From Fusobacterium mortiferum ATCC 9817 (GTDB taxonomy: Bacteria; Fusobacteriota; Fusobacteriia; Fusobacteriales; Fusobacteriaceae): a stretch of DNA of 64,000 bases. Each line of letters starts with the position of its first letter. The first letter of the stretch is position 1. The notes beneath the pieces are model-generated. The model saw only the letters and a list, made by a program, of their open reading frames with translations, was not told the origin of the DNA and made no database searches. The position numbers and the translations under genes were made by a program. The DNA is taken from the NCBI RefSeq assembly GCF_000158195.2, contig NZ_GL987994.1, positions 306,343-370,342 of the forward strand, read 5' to 3'. Positions 46,916-55,378 of the stretch are shown here, piece by piece.

Positions 46916-46944
46916 TTGAAAAGTTAAAAAATTTTTAGTATAAT
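46916..46944 (+). promoter_or_regulatory. Promoter of the AEC transporter gene
   Basis: TTGAAA (46916-46921), a 17-bp spacer and TATAAT (46939-46944), about 35 bases before the start codon. Confidence 0.72.
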
Positions 46945-46980
46945 TTTATCAATAAATAAATTTATTTAAGGGGGAGTAAA

Positions 46981-47874
46981 ATGTTAGAAGTTTTAACTAC
47001 AAAACTTATGCCAATAATTCTATATTTTTTAATAGGGTACGTTTTAAAAGTCTTAAAAATTTTAAAGAAAGAGGAAGCTAGTATACTTATAAAGCTAGTA
47101 TTTTATCTGATGACACCAGCTGTAATAATCTCTTCTATGAGTACAATGAAATTTACTGGGAGTTTAATCTATTACCCAATATCTGCTATATGTATTCATA
47201 TATTTATGTATTTTTTTACTTTGTTTATTGCTAATAGATTAAATATCAATGAAAAAGAGAAGGTAATTTTTAGAGGTTCAACTCTAATTATGAATATGAC
47301 ATTTGTACTTCCCTTTTTTATAGTTTTCTTTGGAGAAAAAAATGTATATCTTCTATCTCTCTTTGATGCTGGAAATCTTTTAATGGTAACTACTGTTGTA
47401 TATTCAATATTTATTACTAATAGCAATGGAGTTTTAGATAAATTAAAATCAGTTTTAAAATCTCCACTTATAATAGCTTTGATTATTGGTGGGATTTTAA
47501 ATCTTAGTGGAAGTAGATTACCGAAAGGGATAGAGATAACAATTCAAAATATTGCTAGTATTACAGGAACTCTTATAATGATTGCTCTTGGAGCTTATTT
47601 TACACCTAAGTTTTCAAAATTAAAATTGAGTATTATTGTTATTCTTGTAAAAATGATAGGAGTTTTATTTATAGGATTTGTAATAGGAAAGATATTACCA
47701 CTTGATGAGATGGAAAAAATGTTGATATTATTGGGAGCTATGTCTCCAGTTGGAAATAATGTCCTTAGTTATGCTATGGTAACAGATGGGGATATGGAGA
47801 TGGCTACTAATGTAATTTCTCTATCTAATGTGGTAAGTTTTATAACTATATCCATTTTATTATTAATTTTGTAA
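46981..47874 (+). CDS. AEC (auxin efflux carrier) family transporter
   Basis: 297 residues, about ten membrane helices. It opens with PIILYFLIGYVLKVLKILKK and ends with a helix after LLGAMSPVGNNVLSYAM, the family's conserved region. AEC carriers move organic acids such as malate or malonate. The gene is divergent from eda-kdgK and the two promoters carry matching dyads, so it could carry a related acid (pyruvate or 2-keto-3-deoxygluconate); that substrate is inference. GGGGGAG precedes the start. Confidence 0.85.
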   Translation: MLEVLTTKLMPIILYFLIGYVLKVLKILKKEEASILIKLVFYLMTPAVIISSMSTMKFTGSLIYYPISAICIHIFMYFFTLFIANRLNINEKEKVIFRGSTLIMNMTFVLPFFIVFFGEKNVYLLSLFDAGNLLMVTTVVYSIFITNSNGVLDKLKSVLKSPLIIALIIGGILNLSGSRLPKGIEITIQNIASITGTLIMIALGAYFTPKFSKLKLSIIVILVKMIGVLFIGFVIGKILPLDEMEKMLILLGAMSPVGNNVLSYAMVTDGDMEMATNVISLSNVVSFITISILLLIL

Positions 47875-47886
47875 GTAGGAAAATAA

Positions 47887-47935
47887 AAAAGCCAACTATT
47901 AAATTAAACTTAGATTAATAGTTGGTTTCTTAATT
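47887..47935 (+). terminator. Terminator of the AEC transporter gene
   Basis: AAGCCAACTATTA pairs with TAATAGTTGGTTT over a loop of about 14 bases, with T-rich sequence following. Confidence 0.82.
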
Positions 47936-48016
47936 TATATTTTAATTTTATTTAGCTATAATAAATATTTAGAATCTCTTTACCATCAAAATAGAAATTA
48001 TAGAAGAAATTTAAAA

Positions 48017-48058
48017 TAAAAAAGGAAATTTTATCTATGGTATAAAATAAAATTTCCC
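48017..48058 (-). terminator. Terminator of the pectin minus-strand operon
   Basis: On the minus strand GGAAATTTTAT pairs with ATAAAATTTCC around a loop of about 12 bases, followed by TTTTTT. It lies about 26 bases after the porin stop. Confidence 0.88.
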
Positions 48059-48083
48059 TAAAATTTGATACTATAATTAAGAA

Positions 48084-49046
48084 TTAAAACGCTTTAGAGA
48101 TAGAAAGTTTATAGAACATTCTATGTTTATATTGGCTTCTAGATTTATTATAATTATCTGAAGTAGCTTGTTGCCAATATATTTCTCCACCTAAAGATAG
48201 AGTTGGATTAATTTTGTATTTAAAAGTAGAACCAATTCTGATTTCATTTCCATCTTTTTCAGCCTTATATGTTTTAGATGTTTCTTTTTCATCTGTTATA
48301 TTATAAGATAAATCGTACCTCATAAAAGGATTAATGGAAAGTTTTTCAGTAGCATTCCAATTATATCCAACTCTTAATTGCCAACGAGTAAATTCATCCT
48401 TATGTTCTCTCTTTTTATATTCATTAAAAAGAGATGTCCAAATAGTATCGTTATTATCTAATTTATACTTAACCCCTAGTACTTCCATTTCTTGATACCA
48501 ATCATCCCAATAAGTAGCAGAAGTACCATCATCTTTCAATCTTGTTCCTTGTTGAACTCTATTTATCATAGGACCAGTATGTCCACTTAGGTATAATTGA
48601 GTATTCTCAGAGATATTATATGTCCAGTTAGGATAAAATCTTAAGTTAAACATTTTTTCATCTTGAGCCTTATTACTTGCTTCATTTATGTCCATAACTT
48701 CATATCTGAATCCAACTTTTGGAGAAAAAGTAAAGTTTCCATTTTTATATTTATATCCACTTACAAAAAATTCATATCTATTTTTACGATTTTTAAATCT
48801 GTTATTATGTCCTTCATTTCTTGTTTTACCATATTGATGAAAATACATATATTTAAATTCTAGTTGGAGAGGAGAATTTTCAATAGGATTAAGATTTAAT
48901 TTTGTATATGGAGCAATCATATCTGAATCATTATAAGTACTATCATATTGCTCATTTTCAAATCCAAATTCAATTGAGTTTGCTCCTATAGCTTGGAAGC
49001 TTAAAAGTCCTGATAATAGGATTAAACTAAGTTTTTTCAATTTCAT
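48084..49046 (-). CDS. OmpG/KdgM-type outer-membrane porin
   Basis: 320 residues from ATG 49046, preferred to the in-frame GTG at 49058, which overlaps AGGTGG. A signal peptide (MKLKKLSLILLSGLLSFQA then IGA) is followed by an alternating beta-strand barrel rich in Tyr and Trp and ending with the outer-membrane C-terminal Phe (KLSISKAF). It resembles the OmpG/KdgM oligosaccharide porins. As the last gene of the pectin arm it likely admits oligogalacturonides to the periplasm. Family assignment is by topology and context; the substrate is inferred. Confidence 0.78.
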   Translation of the reverse strand: MKLKKLSLILLSGLLSFQAIGANSIEFGFENEQYDSTYNDSDMIAPYTKLNLNPIENSPLQLEFKYMYFHQYGKTRNEGHNNRFKNRKNRYEFFVSGYKYKNGNFTFSPKVGFRYEVMDINEASNKAQDEKMFNLRFYPNWTYNISENTQLYLSGHTGPMINRVQQGTRLKDDGTSATYWDDWYQEMEVLGVKYKLDNNDTIWTSLFNEYKKREHKDEFTRWQLRVGYNWNATEKLSINPFMRYDLSYNITDEKETSKTYKAEKDGNEIRIGSTFKYKINPTLSLGGEIYWQQATSDNYNKSRSQYKHRMFYKLSISKAF

Positions 49047-49067
49047 AATTATTACCACCTTTATATT

Positions 49068-50207
49068 TTATTTATTTTTAAATTGTTTGTCTAACCATTC
49101 AAAAGCTTCAACTTGTTGTTCTTTTTCAAAAACATGTCCTTTGTTCCAAAATTTATACTGAAAATTCTCTTTAAAACCACTGGCTTTCCAAACTTTATTC
49201 ATTTGTTCAAATGCTTCCATAACAGAAGGTTTTGGAAATAATGAATCTTGTTCTCCACTAAAAAAAAGCATAGGTTTTGGAGCTGCTAAGCTAGCAATAT
49301 CTGGATAATCCATATATTTAACTAAATATGGATGTAACATTGCATAAGCTGATTGTCCTTTGAGTTGATTATTTCCTTCAGTCATGAGTCCTTTAAGTGT
49401 AGCCATCCAACAAACTGAAATACCAGCTTTTATATTCTCTGAAAGAGCAGCAACTTGCCAAGCTCTAAAAGCTCCCATAGAAAATCCAATAGCAGCGACT
49501 TTATTTTTATCAACTTGAGGTAAAGAAGTTAAAAATTCAGCAGATTTTATATCTTCTTGAGCAATAATACTAGCATAAGAGGTTCCAAGATTAAAAAGGT
49601 TAGAAGCTAAAGCTTGTTGAGCTTCATAACCATTTCCTTGACGTTCTCCCCAACCAAGAGTGTCAATAGCTAAAACTACATAACCCTTTTTAGTTAATTC
49701 ATCTCCTGGAAAAACTCCACTAAAGTATTTTTTACTCCAATTTTGAGCTGAAATTAATTTTTTTTCATCACCCCAAGGCATTATCAACTTTTCTTTACCA
49801 ATGTCAAATTTTGCTCCATGATCATGTAACATAAGAGCTGCTGGGAATGGACCAATTCCTTTTGGAGTTAAAAGAAGAGCAGAGATTTTTAAATTAGGAG
49901 TGATATTAAATAATATTTTTTGTCCAATATAGCTTCCTCTATCAACTTCACTAACAATCTCCATATTAAAATTAAATTTTTTTAGATTAGGAACAATAAA
50001 CTCTTTAGTTTTTTCTAAACCTAATTGTTTCCAAGTATTAAAGTTTGAATTTTCCTTCCAACCGAGAGGGAAAGTAATATCATCTTTTAAATCATGATAA
50101 AAAATTGGTAGATTATCTTTAGTAACAGATAATTGAGTAGTAGAAAAAACATTGTAAGTACAAGATAGAAAACATAAAATAAGAAATAATTTTTTATTAA
50201 GAAACAT
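49068..50207 (-). CDS. Secreted alpha/beta hydrolase, probable pectin (acetyl/methyl) esterase
   Basis: About 379 residues from ATG 50207; an in-frame ATG at 50225 is possible, but AAGGTGGGG lies between the two and the shorter form begins with a clean signal peptide (MFLNKKLFLILCFLSCTYNV). The alpha/beta-hydrolase fold shows the nucleophile elbow GFSMGAFRAW, an upstream FPAALMLHDHGAKF segment and a late Asp/His pair (SGEQDSLFPK, NKGHVF). It resembles acetyl-esterase-like dienelactone hydrolases. Location in the pectin operon suggests removal of acetyl or methyl groups in the periplasm. An internal terminator separates it from the ATPase gene. Confidence 0.75.
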   Translation of the reverse strand: MFLNKKLFLILCFLSCTYNVFSTTQLSVTKDNLPIFYHDLKDDITFPLGWKENSNFNTWKQLGLEKTKEFIVPNLKKFNFNMEIVSEVDRGSYIGQKILFNITPNLKISALLLTPKGIGPFPAALMLHDHGAKFDIGKEKLIMPWGDEKKLISAQNWSKKYFSGVFPGDELTKKGYVVLAIDTLGWGERQGNGYEAQQALASNLFNLGTSYASIIAQEDIKSAEFLTSLPQVDKNKVAAIGFSMGAFRAWQVAALSENIKAGISVCWMATLKGLMTEGNNQLKGQSAYAMLHPYLVKYMDYPDIASLAAPKPMLFFSGEQDSLFPKPSVMEAFEQMNKVWKASGFKENFQYKFWNKGHVFEKEQQVEAFEWLDKQFKNK

Positions 50208-50257
50208 ATACCCCACCTTTTTCATTTTTTCTTCATCTTTTCATCATAAAATTGGTA

Positions 50258-50292
50258 TAAAAAAGGAGTGGAAAGGTAAAGGTGCCACTCCT
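50258..50292 (-). terminator. Internal terminator between the ATPase and esterase genes
   Basis: On the minus strand AGGAGTGG pairs with CCACTCCT around a loop of about 13 bases, followed by six T. It sits mid-operon, so it may lower expression of the esterase and porin relative to the upstream genes, or mark a transcript boundary. Confidence 0.82.
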
Positions 50293-50317
50293 ATAAGATT
50301 GTTAATTTAAAATAACT

Positions 50318-51439
50318 TTATAATGTCAAATTTTCTTCAGTCTCTAAATCAAAAATATGACATTTTTCCATATTGAAATAGAATTGTTCAGTTTGGTTAA
50401 AGTTAGCTTTTGTAGATTTTTCAACAGGAATTCTACAACTATATTGAGTATCTCCTAGAGAGAAATAGATAAACTCTTCATTTCCCATTTGCTCAACTAT
50501 ATTTATTTTACCACTAACTAGATGAGAGTCAGGATTAGTTAATCTATTACCAATATTTTCAGGTCTAATTCCAAACCAAATCTCTTGATTAATTTTATTT
50601 TTTACTTTTTCTGCTTTATCCTTAGGAAGTTCTAATAAATCTCCACTAGATAATCTAACAAATAAAGTATTGTTCTTTTCAATAATAGAAGCTTTAACAA
50701 GATTCATAGCTGGAGAACCTATAAATCCTGCAACAAATTTATTTGCTGGTTTATGATATAAATTTAATGGAGTATCCACTTGCATTATTTTTCCAAAATT
50801 TAATACACAGATTCTATCTCCCATTGTCATTGCTTCTACTTGGTCATGTGTTACATATATCATAGTAGCATTTTGTCCCTCTGCTTTTAATTGCTTATGT
50901 AGTTGAGTTATTTTTACCCTCATTGATACTCTTAATTTTGCATCTAGGTTAGATAGAGGTTCATCAAATAGGAATACATCTGGTTTTCTTACAATAGCTC
51001 TTCCTACTGCTACCCTTTGTCTTTGTCCTCCAGACATCTCCTTTGGTTTTCTATCTAGTAATTGAGTTATCTCTAATTTTTCTGCAGCTTCTCTAACTCT
51101 TTTATCAATCTCATCTTTTGGTACCTTTGCCATCTTAAGTCCAAAAGCCATGTTATCATAAACTGTCATATGTGGGTATAGTGCATAGTTTTGGAAAACC
51201 ATTGCTATTCCTCTGTCTTTAGGAGGTAAGTCATTAACAAGCTTATCACCTATATAAACTTCTCCTCCAGTAATATCTTCTAATCCAGCTATCATTCTAA
51301 GAGTAGTCGACTTTGCACAACCAGATGGCCCTACAAAAACCATAAACTCTCCATCTTTAATATGTAGGTCAATTCCATGAACTGCCTTAAATCCATTTGG
51401 ATATTGTTTTTCTACTTTTTTTAATATAACTTCTGCCAT
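50318..51439 (-). CDS. Sugar ABC transporter ATPase (MsmK/UgpC type)
   Basis: 373 residues of the multiple-sugar-importer ATPase family, including the C-terminal regulatory TOBE region (residues about 240-373). Signature MSGGQRQRVAVGRAIV, Walker B VFLFDEPLSNLDAKLR and H-loop YVTHDQVEAM are normal. Walker A reads GPSGCAKST, with Ala where the consensus has Gly before the lysine. Because the permeases are encoded in the opposite arm at 60269-62081, it must serve them in trans. It may also serve other sugar importers, as MsmK-type ATPases often do. Confidence 0.93.
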   Translation of the reverse strand: MAEVILKKVEKQYPNGFKAVHGIDLHIKDGEFMVFVGPSGCAKSTTLRMIAGLEDITGGEVYIGDKLVNDLPPKDRGIAMVFQNYALYPHMTVYDNMAFGLKMAKVPKDEIDKRVREAAEKLEITQLLDRKPKEMSGGQRQRVAVGRAIVRKPDVFLFDEPLSNLDAKLRVSMRVKITQLHKQLKAEGQNATMIYVTHDQVEAMTMGDRICVLNFGKIMQVDTPLNLYHKPANKFVAGFIGSPAMNLVKASIIEKNNTLFVRLSSGDLLELPKDKAEKVKNKINQEIWFGIRPENIGNRLTNPDSHLVSGKINIVEQMGNEEFIYFSLGDTQYSCRIPVEKSTKANFNQTEQFYFNMEKCHIFDLETEENLTL

Positions 51440-51476
51440 ATTAATGCTTCCTCCTTGTGACTTACTACATTTAAAT

Positions 51477-52316
51477 TTATATATATTTTTTTATAGAATT
51501 GATACACTCTTTTGCTATTTCAACAGTAGAATTTTCCAAAAGAATATCAATATCTATTGTATATTTTTTTAATTCGTTTATAAAAAACTCTAATTCAAAA
51601 TTCCCCTTTCCTATTGGTACAACTTTTATTTCATCATTTTCAATAATGAAGTCCTTTAGGTGTATTCTAACAATTTTATGTCCAAATAATTCAAAGGATT
51701 TTTTAATAATCTCTTTTTGATTAATATAATTGTTAATTGTTAGAAAATTAACAGGGTCAAATATTACTTTTAATCTATCTGAATCTAAAATATCTAAAGC
51801 TTTTTTCATTTTTTCTGGAGTGGCAATTATATGCTTAGCCACTCCTTCAATTGCTAAATCAGTATCATATAGTTCAGCATAAGATATAAGTTTTTTCATA
51901 GAATCTAAGAAAAGATTAAAAGCTTCCTCAGTATCATTTAATGGAGTATATATATACTCTGAATTGTAACATCCAGTTTCTGTTCCCACTAAACTAGTTT
52001 TAAATTTTTTAGAGAATTTCAAATGAGCTTTAAATTTTTCTAAATCTTTCAATCTAGAATTTTCATCAGTATTAGTAAGATTAATATAACAACCAAGAAC
52101 AGAAAGTCTTATATTTTCTTTTTCGAGTACTTGATTAAGTTCTTGGAAAAGTTTATCATCTAATAAAGTTTTACCAAATTGAAAATCAGTAAAAGATTTA
52201 GCAAGAGCTAATTGTAAACATTCTCCATCTAAACTTTTTATAAGTTTAATAAGAGATGAGAAATCAGAAATAGTATATTTTCCCATATCATGTCCTCTAA
52301 TTCCAAATCTTATCAT
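51477..52316 (-). CDS. Sugar phosphate isomerase/epimerase-like TIM-barrel protein
   Basis: 279 residues, AP-endonuclease-2-like TIM barrel, no signal peptide. The expected four metal ligands are visible: E157 (AIEGVAKH), D187 (IFDPVNF), H219 (RIHLKDF) and E261 (LLENS). The reaction is unknown; by context it may isomerise or epimerise a pectin-derived sugar acid in the cytoplasm. The start overlaps the PL2 stop by four bases, so the two are translationally coupled even though PL2 acts in the periplasm. Confidence 0.78.
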   Translation of the reverse strand: MIRFGIRGHDMGKYTISDFSSLIKLIKSLDGECLQLALAKSFTDFQFGKTLLDDKLFQELNQVLEKENIRLSVLGCYINLTNTDENSRLKDLEKFKAHLKFSKKFKTSLVGTETGCYNSEYIYTPLNDTEEAFNLFLDSMKKLISYAELYDTDLAIEGVAKHIIATPEKMKKALDILDSDRLKVIFDPVNFLTINNYINQKEIIKKSFELFGHKIVRIHLKDFIIENDEIKVVPIGKGNFELEFFINELKKYTIDIDILLENSTVEIAKECINSIKKYI

Positions 52317-54040
52317 TTTACATCCTCATTTATAGTTTTATTGTATATAACATTTCTGTCATATACACTATCTCCTTCAATATGTTCTCCATGGATATAA
52401 CCACCATGACTTATATATTGAGGAATATTTTTTTCCTTACCTTTTAATATAGCATCAAGTGAAACTAGAGAAAAAGCTTCAATTGAATCAATTTTAGCAT
52501 TTAATAAGTTTGGTTCAGCAACGAAATAACCATTTTTGAATTTTGTAGTTACTAAATTATTACCAACTATTCTAGCTAATTCTATATATTTATCATTGTT
52601 AGTTGCCTTGTATAAATCTATCATCAAGAAGATAGAGTAAGGAGAAGAGTTAGTTGTATTCATATTTAAAGAAATATCTTTTCCATCAAAGGTACCAATA
52701 TCTCCTAAATTAAAGTTTTTATTTAAAATAGTTCTAGCCGTATCCCATAAATTTTTATCCTTAGTAACAGCATACCATCTAATTAATGGGATAGCATATT
52801 CTTCACTTTTAATAGGCTCACTTTTTAGCACTGTTCCTTTTTTCCCATAGTATCCATCTCTAATTAAAGTATAATTACTTAAATCAGTTCCATCATTCCA
52901 AACAGGTTTTAAGTTACCATTTTCTGTATCAAGGGCAATCTTGTAATAATTTTTAAGATTAGCAATAGCAGAAGTTAGGATATCTTTATCTTTAGTTTTT
53001 GTATAGATATCATGTAAAACAAGAGAGTTATCTACAACAATGGTTCTAGGATTTCCCTTAAAAAGAGCATTAGCTTCCTTTGCAATATCACCAAATTCAG
53101 CTCCAAATTGTCTAAATGCTCTATCACCATATTTTGAGTTGGTATCCTTATCACTTTTAGGTGGCCATTCTCTTTTTTTAGGAGATGTAAATTGGTATAC
53201 AGGAGCACCAGTTTCAGGATTTCTAGCTAGCTGATATTGAGTAAATACAGTTTTTCCCCAATCTTTCATCTCTTTATTTGGAGATAATGAATTTAAAACA
53301 TAAGCTGAATAAATTAAATCTGAACCAGCATTGATGAAAGTAAGTCCTTTGGTTTCAGGTAATGCTGGAAGTTTATTAGGGTCAACAATATCTTTAGGGT
53401 GATGTTCCTTAAAAACATTTGGGTTAAACTTTTTATCATAGTTACCATGTCTTCCCATATCAAGAGTATCCCAATCTTCAACATGTGCATTCCAAAAGGC
53501 TATAACATAATTTTTAGTAACTTCTGGATTAATTTCATATAAAAATTCATAGTAAGGAAAAAGATTTTTTAACTCATGTACTTGATTTTTATTTTGTGGA
53601 CCAACAGTAGTTAAAGTATCTAAATTTAAAAATCTATGTCCTCCCCAATAAAATAATTTATTTTCACTAACAAAGTTATCCATAAAATATTTGGAAGTAT
53701 CAACAGCAGTATTAATATATTTTGTATCTCCAGTAACTTCACTAAGAGAAACAAGAGTTCTAAGAAAATTTTGTTGGTTAGCAAAATTTGAAATTTTAAC
53801 CTTTTCACCATTTGGAAAAATCCATTCAACAGGCTCTTTTGTTAAAATATTGATTCCATCTGCTAAAAGAGGTGTTGGATTACTTTTACTTTTTCCATCT
53901 TTTAGAACATTAGTATAAAACTCTTTAACTGCATTTAATCTTTTTTCATCTTCATTATCGTATTTAGGAATAGCAAAACCTAAATTATATAAAGCTAAAA
54001 AAATTAATATTTTTGATAATTTTTTTAATTTGAAGTTCAT
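52313..54040 (-). CDS. Periplasmic pectate lyase, polysaccharide lyase family 2
   Basis: 575 residues. A signal peptide (KILIFLALYNLGFA, cleavage near residue 23) precedes an alpha/alpha-barrel domain. H135 in GGHRF, E156 in VHELK, R197 and H198 in MGRHG have offsets of 21, 41 and 42, the same as the metal ligands and catalytic Arg recalled for the Yersinia PL2A enzyme (H109, E130, R171, H172). PL2 enzymes release unsaturated digalacturonate from polygalacturonate by beta-elimination with Mn or Ni. It lies between the binding proteins and the TIM-barrel gene. This is the initial depolymerising enzyme of the locus. Confidence 0.9.
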   Translation of the reverse strand: MNFKLKKLSKILIFLALYNLGFAIPKYDNEDEKRLNAVKEFYTNVLKDGKSKSNPTPLLADGINILTKEPVEWIFPNGEKVKISNFANQQNFLRTLVSLSEVTGDTKYINTAVDTSKYFMDNFVSENKLFYWGGHRFLNLDTLTTVGPQNKNQVHELKNLFPYYEFLYEINPEVTKNYVIAFWNAHVEDWDTLDMGRHGNYDKKFNPNVFKEHHPKDIVDPNKLPALPETKGLTFINAGSDLIYSAYVLNSLSPNKEMKDWGKTVFTQYQLARNPETGAPVYQFTSPKKREWPPKSDKDTNSKYGDRAFRQFGAEFGDIAKEANALFKGNPRTIVVDNSLVLHDIYTKTKDKDILTSAIANLKNYYKIALDTENGNLKPVWNDGTDLSNYTLIRDGYYGKKGTVLKSEPIKSEEYAIPLIRWYAVTKDKNLWDTARTILNKNFNLGDIGTFDGKDISLNMNTTNSSPYSIFLMIDLYKATNNDKYIELARIVGNNLVTTKFKNGYFVAEPNLLNAKIDSIEAFSLVSLDAILKGKEKNIPQYISHGGYIHGEHIEGDSVYDRNVIYNKTINEDVK

Positions 54041-54051
54041 ATGTAGTCTCC

Positions 54052-55344
54052 TTATTTGTTAGCTTCTAAAAAATTATTAGTAGTTTCTATAATTTTTTTA
54101 GCAAACTCTTCAGATGAAATTTGGTTATATCCTAAATTGTCAACTAAATCTTTTAATTCAGTATGTAGTTGTTTATGTTCGAATAAAGGATGAATTCCTT
54201 TTCCTGCAAAAGAAATAACTTTATTGTTAGCCTCTAACATAAATGGGTCTAGTAAATTAGCTTTTTCAAGAGTGGCTACAGCTTTTTTATTAGCTGGAAT
54301 TCCTCTAGAAACATCTAATATTTTCACTGCTTCCTCATCTGAAACTAAGAAATTAAGAAGTTGAGCAGTTTCTTTAGGATATTTTGTATTTTTGTTTATA
54401 GCTAGAGCCATAGAAACTTTTGTAAATCCAGAATTATAAGGACCTAAATCAGTTGGATAATCTCCAACTACTAATTCCTCACCATCTTGTAAAGAATCTC
54501 TCCACTTTAATGAAGCACTATCCCACTCATAAGTTCCACCAAATTTTCCAATAATCCAACTAGGATGTTGATCTAGTTGTACATTTCCTGCAGCAGCTCT
54601 ATCAGCTAAAGATGGAATAGTTTTAGTGTTAACCAAATCCAAATAGAAATCAGCTGCATCTTTAATTTGAGCTTCAGTATATGCTACTTTATTGTCAACA
54701 ATAAAAGGTTTTCCAGTTTCTTGCTCTAATTTATAAAGCATAAGTAAAAGGGCACCATAGTAATCAGCTTCAAATGGGAAATAATCAGCTCCTAACTTTT
54801 CTTTCATAACTTTCCCTGCTTCTTTTATCTCCTCGAAGCTTGAAGGAACTTTTAAACCTGCTTTATCATAAGTAGTTTTATTATATAGGAATACTCTACC
54901 AGCAACTCCATAAGGAATAGCATTTAATTTTCCATCAACAATACATTGGTCTAAAAGTATTTGTTCATATTGAGATAAATCAATATCTGATGATAGAGAA
55001 TTTAAATCATAGAGTCCGTTTCCATCCTTTGAAAATATGTTTATCCAGTTCCAGTTAATTTGCATTAGGTCAGCAGCCATTCCTCCTGCCATTTGAGTAG
55101 TAATTTTTTCTTGCCAACCTTGCCATCCACCATACTCAGCTTTAACAGTTATATTTGGATATTTTTGTTCGAATAGTTTTAGAGCCTCAACAGTTTTTTT
55201 ATGTCTATCTTCACCACCCCACCAAGAAACTCTTAAAACTATTTTGTCATCAGAACTAGTAGTAGCTTTTTCCTCTGTTTTTCCACAAGCTCCAAATAAA
55301 GCAATAGTTGAAAGTGATAAAATAAATAATTTTTTTAAATTCAT
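54052..55344 (-). CDS. Sugar ABC transporter substrate-binding lipoprotein (family 1)
   Basis: 430 residues. MNLKKLFILSLSTIALFGAC has a lipobox Cys, so it is membrane anchored. It is a family 1 extracellular solute-binding protein (RVSWWGGEDRHKKTVEALKL, AEYGGWQGWQEKITTQMAGG, LDQHPSWIIGKFGGTYEW). It is a close paralogue of the protein encoded next upstream and should deliver oligogalacturonides, probably unsaturated or saturated di- or trimers, to the permeases at 60269 and 61152. A 34-bp gap separates the two binding-protein genes. Confidence 0.9.
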   Translation of the reverse strand: MNLKKLFILSLSTIALFGACGKTEEKATTSSDDKIVLRVSWWGGEDRHKKTVEALKLFEQKYPNITVKAEYGGWQGWQEKITTQMAGGMAADLMQINWNWINIFSKDGNGLYDLNSLSSDIDLSQYEQILLDQCIVDGKLNAIPYGVAGRVFLYNKTTYDKAGLKVPSSFEEIKEAGKVMKEKLGADYFPFEADYYGALLLMLYKLEQETGKPFIVDNKVAYTEAQIKDAADFYLDLVNTKTIPSLADRAAAGNVQLDQHPSWIIGKFGGTYEWDSASLKWRDSLQDGEELVVGDYPTDLGPYNSGFTKVSMALAINKNTKYPKETAQLLNFLVSDEEAVKILDVSRGIPANKKAVATLEKANLLDPFMLEANNKVISFAGKGIHPLFEHKQLHTELKDLVDNLGYNQISSEEFAKKIIETTNNFLEANK

Positions 55345-55378
55345 ATTAAGTCCCTCCTTATTTTATATATTTTATAGA

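Noticed and set aside
46711-46980. Riboswitch upstream of the AEC transporter or eda
   Set aside because: The predicted leaders are only about 30 nt, and the symmetric elements lie upstream of the promoters, fitting operators rather than RNA structure.
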